64,000 bases of DNA. It comes from Pithys albifrons albifrons (taxonomy: Eukaryota > Chordata > Aves > Passeriformes > Thamnophilidae). The translations under genes were made by a program, and so were the position numbers. Positions 59,958-64,000 of the stretch are shown here, piece after piece. The notes under the pieces were generated by a model. The model made no database searches and was not told where the DNA came from. It saw only the letters and a program-made list of their open reading frames with translations. Each line of letters begins with the position of its first letter. Positions within the stretch are counted from its first letter, which is position 1. Location of the stretch: assembly GCF_047495875.1 (NCBI RefSeq), contig NC_092486.1, positions 3,364,195-3,428,194 on the forward strand, read 5' to 3'.

Positions 59958-61725
59958 CAGTGAAGGGAAAGAGCCACTTTTCCAGGGTGAAAAGGAACAT
60001 TTTCCAACAAAAAATGGAATCCAAGCCCTGGGAACTGAGGTTGATGCACAGGGGGGGTTCCCCCCGACCTCCATGTCTGGGAGAGCAGCTGGATGAGAAA
60101 AGGGACAAGATCAGAGCCACTTCCAGGGTGAAAAGGGACAAGATCAGAGCCACTTTTCCAGGGTGAAAAGGGACAAGATCAGAGCCACTTCCAGGGTGAA
60201 AAGGGGCAAGATCAGAGCCACTTTTCCAGGGTGAAAAGGAACAAGATCAGAGCCACTTCCAGGGTGAAAAGGGACAAGATCAGAGCCACTTTTCCAGGGT
60301 GAAAAGGACAAGATCAGAGCCACTTTTCCAGGGTGAAAAGGACAAGATCAGAGCCACTTCCAGGGTGAAAAGGGACAAGATCAGGGCCACTTTTCCAGGG
60401 TGAAAATGAACATTTTCCAACAAAAAGTGGAATCCAAGCCCTGGGAACTGAGGTTGATGGACAGGGGGGTTCCCCCCAACCTCCATGTCTGGGAGAGCAG
60501 CTGGATGAGAAAAGGCACAAGATCAGAGCCACTTCCAGGGTGAAAAGGGACAAGATCAGAGCCACTTTTCCAGGGTGAAAAGGACAAGATCAGAGCCACT
60601 TTTCCAGGGTGAAAAGGAACATTTTCCAACAAAAAGTGGAATCCAAGCTCTGGGAACTGAGGTTGATGCACAGGGGGGGTTCCCCCCAACCTCCATGTCT
60701 GGGAGAGCAGCTGGATGAGAAAAGGGACAAGATCAGAGCCACTTTTCCAGGGTGAAAAGGGACAAGATCAGAGCCACTTTTCCAGGGTGAAAATGAACAT
60801 TTTCCAACAAAAAGTGGAATCCAAGCCCTGGGAACTGAGGTTGATGCACAGGGGGGTTCCCCCCAACCTCCATGTCTGGGAGAGCAGCTGGATGAGAAAA
60901 GGGACAAGATCAGAGCCACTTTTCCAGGGTGAAAAGGAACAAGATCAGAGCCACTTCCAGGGTGAAAAGGGACAAGATCAGGGCCACTTTTCCAGCGTGA
61001 AAAGGACAAGATCAGAGCCACTTTTCCAGGGTGAAAAGGACAAGATCAGAGCCACTTTTCCAGGGTGAAAAGGACAAGATCAGAGCCACTTTTCCAGGGT
61101 GAAAAGGGACAAGATCAGGGCCACTTTTCCAGGGTGAAAAGGAACATTTTCCAACAAAAAATGGAATCCAAGCCCTGGGAACTGAGGTTGATGCACAGGG
61201 GGGGTTCCCCCCAACCTCCATGTCTGGGAGAGCAGCTGGATGAGAAAAGGGACAAGATCAGAGCCACTTTTCCAGGGTGAAAAGGGACAAGATCAGAGCC
61301 ACTTTTCCAGGGTGAAAAGGGACAAGATCAGAGCCACTTCCAGGGTGAAAAGGGACAAGATCAGAGCCACTTTTCCAGGGTGAAAAGGACAAGATCAGAC
61401 CCACTTTTCCAGGGTGAAAAGGAACATTTTCCAACAAAAAATGGAATCCAAGCCCTGGGAACTGAGGTTGATGCACAGGAGGTTCCCCCCAACCTCCATG
61501 TCTGGGAGAGCAGCTGGATGAGAAAAGGCACAAGATCAGAGCCACTTTTCCAGGGTGAAAAGGGGCAAGATCAGAGCCACTTTTCCAGGGTGAAAAGGAA
61601 CATTTTCCAACAAAAAATGGAATCCAAGCTCTGGGAACTGAGGTTGATGCACAGGGGGCTTCCCCCCGACCTCCATGTCTGGGAGAGCAGCTGGATGAGA
61701 AAAGGGACAAGATCAGAGCATTCCC
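59958..61725. repeat. Two-level minisatellite in BIN3 intron 7
   Basis: A short unit of 31-35 bp (GACAAGATCAGAGCCACTTT plus TCCAGGGTGAAAAG) is repeated in runs of 1-8. The runs are interrupted by seven copies of a longer unit starting AACATTTTCCAACAAAAA (about 59,997, 60,410, 60,619, 60,796, 61,142, 61,424 and 61,600). The longer unit contains CAGGGGGGGTTCCCCCC, a small inverted repeat, and CCATGTCTGGGAGAGCAGCT. It begins about 150 bp after exon 7. Confidence 0.96.
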
Positions 61726-62944
61726 CAGCTTTATGTTTGCCACCTGTTCCAAAAAATTCGTCTTGGAAAATTGCAGTAATTGGTTAACAGGAAGTCGTGC
61801 CAGGTTTTTTCTCTCTCCCAAATTTTAGTGGAAATCATGATGAGGTTTCTTTTTTTCTTCAATTAAATCTTCCCAAATCTGTGGCTCCGACTGCACGTGG
61901 CCTGATCCTCGAAGGAACAATTGATTCCCAGCCTCAAAGAAAATGTGTTTTTCTGATGAGTTTCCCCCCAAAAAATGAAGTTTTGTGTTTAAGAACAGCC
62001 TGAACAAAAGACACCTCTGATTTAACAGTAAGCAGCTTATTTTGCTCAGCCTCAGAGACTAAAGCTGGGGCTGGAAAAGTGGGAATGCTTTTGTCCTGGT
62101 GATTAAGCAGGTTTTAGTTATTTAATGTATTTTTTTTCCCCTTAATGAACTTCTGATCTAATTCTCCCCCACCAAAAACTTAACTAAGCACTGCATGAGC
62201 TTCAACACCTGTGGGAGGGAGCCTCAAGCAATCCCAAATGGGGTATCCAAGAGGTCCAGATTTGATGGGAAATGGCCTCGTCTCATCCAGGTATTTAATT
62301 ACAGAGCTGCAAATTTAATCAGTTATTTACTCCCAAGTTTTATGCTCTTTGTGAGCTCCATCCTGGGAGTTTCACCACTCATGAATTTGCTGCTTTGCCT
62401 CTCAGAGCAGGATGATTTGAGGCTTTGCCAGCCTGGAGCTCTGTCCGTGCCATCCCTCTGGCATTCTGTGCCTGTCCCCCGGAGCGGGACCGGCGCCGTG
62501 GCTGGGCTCGGATCTCCTGCACCCCCCTCCCTTTGGAATAGCACTGGGATTAAGTGGCAGACTTGAACCAGTCTAGTATTTCACAGCCCACCCCCTCCTG
62601 CCCTTTTCCACACCATCCCTGAGACATTTCCCTTTCTCCCCACGCTTCTGTTTAACGGAGCCAGTTGGACACGCTGAGCTGAAGGTCACGGGCAAAAGGG
62701 ATGGTGGGGACAGGATCCTGAGGAGATGGTCCTGGGAACTGCAGGGAGAGGGGACATGGACATGGCCAGGGGTGTTCTCCAGCCTCACTGAGCTTTGGGG
62801 CTGGTTTTTCTCCATGTTTTTCCTAAGGCAAGAAGAACACCTGGCTTGGAGCCTCAGTGGGTGTCCTGTGGTTTTCCAGGGTCAGAACTTGGTTCCCACC
62901 AGGCTCCCTTGGATGGTCACTTGGGTCCCACCAGGTTTCATTAA

Positions 62945-63432
62945 CTGGTCATTTGGTCCCACCAGGCCCTACTGGATGATCCCATGGATCCCACCAGACT
63001 CTGGATGATCCCATGGATCCCACCAGGCCCTGCTGGATGATCCCATGGGTCCCACCAGACTCTGGATGATCCCATGGATCCCACCAGGCCCTGCTGGATG
63101 ATCCCATGGGTCCCACCAGGCTCTGGATGATCCCATGGATCCCACCAGGCCCTGCTGGATGATCCCATGGGTCCCACCAGACTCTGGATGATCCCATGGA
63201 TCCCACCAGGCCCTGCTGGATGATCCCATGGGTCCCACCAGACTCTGGATGATCCCATGGATCCCACCAGGCCCTGCTGGATGATCCCATGGATCCCACC
63301 AGGCCCTGCTGGATGATCCCATGGGTCCCACCAGACTCTGGATGATCCCATGGATCCCACCAGGCCCTGCTGGATGATCCCATGGATCCCACCAGGCCCT
63401 GCTGGATGATCCCATGGGTCCCACCAGACTCC
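62945..63432. repeat. 61-bp dimeric minisatellite upstream of BIN3 exon 8
   Basis: Two related monomers alternate: CTGGATGATCCCATGGATCC followed by CACCAGGCCCTG, and CTGGATGATCCCATGGGTCC followed by CACCAGACT. The period is 61 bp, and in two places (about 63,290 and 63,380) the same monomer occurs twice running. Each monomer has an NcoI CCATGG. Ends about 125 bp before exon 8. Confidence 0.96.
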
Positions 63433-63555
63433 ACTGGCTGTCACTGGTTGTCCTCAGGTCAAAGCAGAGCATTCCACTGTCCTGGGGTGGCCTCTTTGAA
63501 GGTATTCCCACAGGACTTTTCCCAGGTGTGTGACTCCCACCCTCTCCCCTCCCAG

Positions 63556-63690
63556 GCCCGGGAAGAGCTGCGCCCGGTGAAGGAGGACTTTGAAGCCAAA
63601 AACAAGCAGCTCCTGGAGGAAATGCCCAAGTTTTACAGCAGCCGCATCGATTACTTCAAACCCAGCTTTGAGTCGCTGGTCCGGGCACAG
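63556..63690 (+). CDS. BIN3: BIN3 exon 8, residues 161-205
   Basis: Acceptor CCCTCCCAG and donor GTGAGA at 63,691. Encodes AREELRPVKEDFEAKNKQLL, then EEMPKFYSSRIDYFKPSFES and LVRAQ, BAR helix 3. Codon-boundary ends. The following exon (about 48 codons, from the human length) is not in the window. Confidence 0.97.
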
Positions 63691-64000
63691 GTGAGAGGCT
63701 GTTCCTGCCTGCTGGGCACTGCCAGGTGGGAATCCTTTGGTGGGAATCCTGCAGAGCACCTGGGTAGGAATTCCTGTTGGAGCAAGGTGCTTCCTTGCAG
63801 CAATCCTCTGCTGTGCCTCCAGGAATTCCATCACCCCGCTGGGAGGGCACAGGGAGCAGTGGGATGACGGGTGGGAGATGAGATGGATCTTGGCCTGGCA
63901 CAGGTGCCTGTGGTGGTGAAGTGCTGGATAAAAAGGACAGCTGGAGTGGAATTTTATATGGATCTGGGACACTCCTGGTACACATATCATGTCCTGTCCC
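63691..64000 (+). other. BIN3: BIN3 intron 8, truncated by window end
   Basis: No exon, transposon or array is recognised in these 310 bp. Confidence 0.7.

Larger units (their letters stand above)
59812..63555 (+). other. BIN3: BIN3 intron 7, contents
   Basis: 3.7 kb, more than half tandem repeat. The unique part 61,726-62,944 shows no gene; an AT-rich stretch at 61,830-62,200 is unremarkable. Confidence 0.6.
21889..64000 (+). other. BIN3: BIN3 gene span (partial; last coding exon beyond the window)
   Basis: Bridging integrator 3 is a BAR-domain-only adaptor (yeast Hob3 relative) that senses or shapes curved membranes. It is linked to Rac1/Cdc42 and F-actin dynamics, for example in myoblast migration. 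Eight coding exons join in frame with GT/AG introns throughout. They give 205 residues from MSWIPFKIGQPKKQIVPKT to SFESLVRAQ, and human BIN3 residues 1-205 align without gaps (from memory; human length 253). About 48 C-terminal residues are therefore missing because the window ends in intron 8. Introns: 21,897-35,205; 35,255-43,891; 43,933-44,551; 44,614-48,233; 48,371-49,499; 49,541-59,669; 59,812-63,555; 63,691 to the window end. EGR3 lies upstream in the same orientation, as in human. Confidence 0.95.

Overview
The window is vertebrate nuclear DNA, and almost certainly from a bird. At least a dozen CR1-type LINE fragments are present, with the bird-typical ATTCTATGATTCTGTGA-like 3' ends. 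Two genes with vertebrate-type splice sites are readable, and minisatellites are very dense, as expected of a GC-rich avian chromosome. A songbird is plausible, but the sequence alone does not prove it.

Layout: 1-7,545 is non-coding with two antisense CR1 fragments. From about 7,546 the DNA becomes CpG-rich. It carries the promoter, 5'UTR, two coding exons (10,623-10,776 and 11,838-12,880) and a long 3'UTR (to about 15,470) of EGR3, an immediate-early zinc-finger transcription factor. The intergenic stretch 15,471-21,680 is mostly four tandem-repeat arrays with units of about 83, 41, 48 and 44 bp. A compact CpG promoter with four CRE-type sites (21,687-21,888) then starts BIN3, a BAR-domain adaptor. 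BIN3 runs on the + strand through eight coding exons (8, 49, 41, 62, 137, 41, 142 and 135 nt) to the window edge. These give 205 residues that splice in frame; the last coding exon lies beyond base 64,000.

The BIN3 introns hold nearly all remaining features. They contain nested and composite CR1 copies, a (GGGAT)n-like array of about 860 bp, a (TTCC)n/(CCCT)n tract of about 530 bp, and several minisatellites, three with higher-order structure (52.5-53.4 kb, 60.0-61.7 kb, 63.0-63.4 kb). EGR3 followed by BIN3 in the same orientation matches the human order on chromosome 8p21 (from memory), so this is conserved synteny.

The most unusual item is a tail module of about 160 bp found at the 3' ends of several CR1 copies. 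It contains a perfect or near-perfect palindrome of about 77 bp (37-bp arms, 3-bp loop) and a second CR1 terminus. It occurs once, or up to three times in tandem, at 2.2, 25.7-26.2, 28.9, 49.0 and 55.2-55.9 kb. Other points of interest are a uORF that ends in an ATGA overlap with the EGR3 start codon, five perfect EGR-consensus sites around EGR3, and the four-CRE BIN3 promoter. No protein-coding gene other than EGR3 and BIN3 is supported. No RNA gene, CRISPR array or intact retroelement ORF was recognised.
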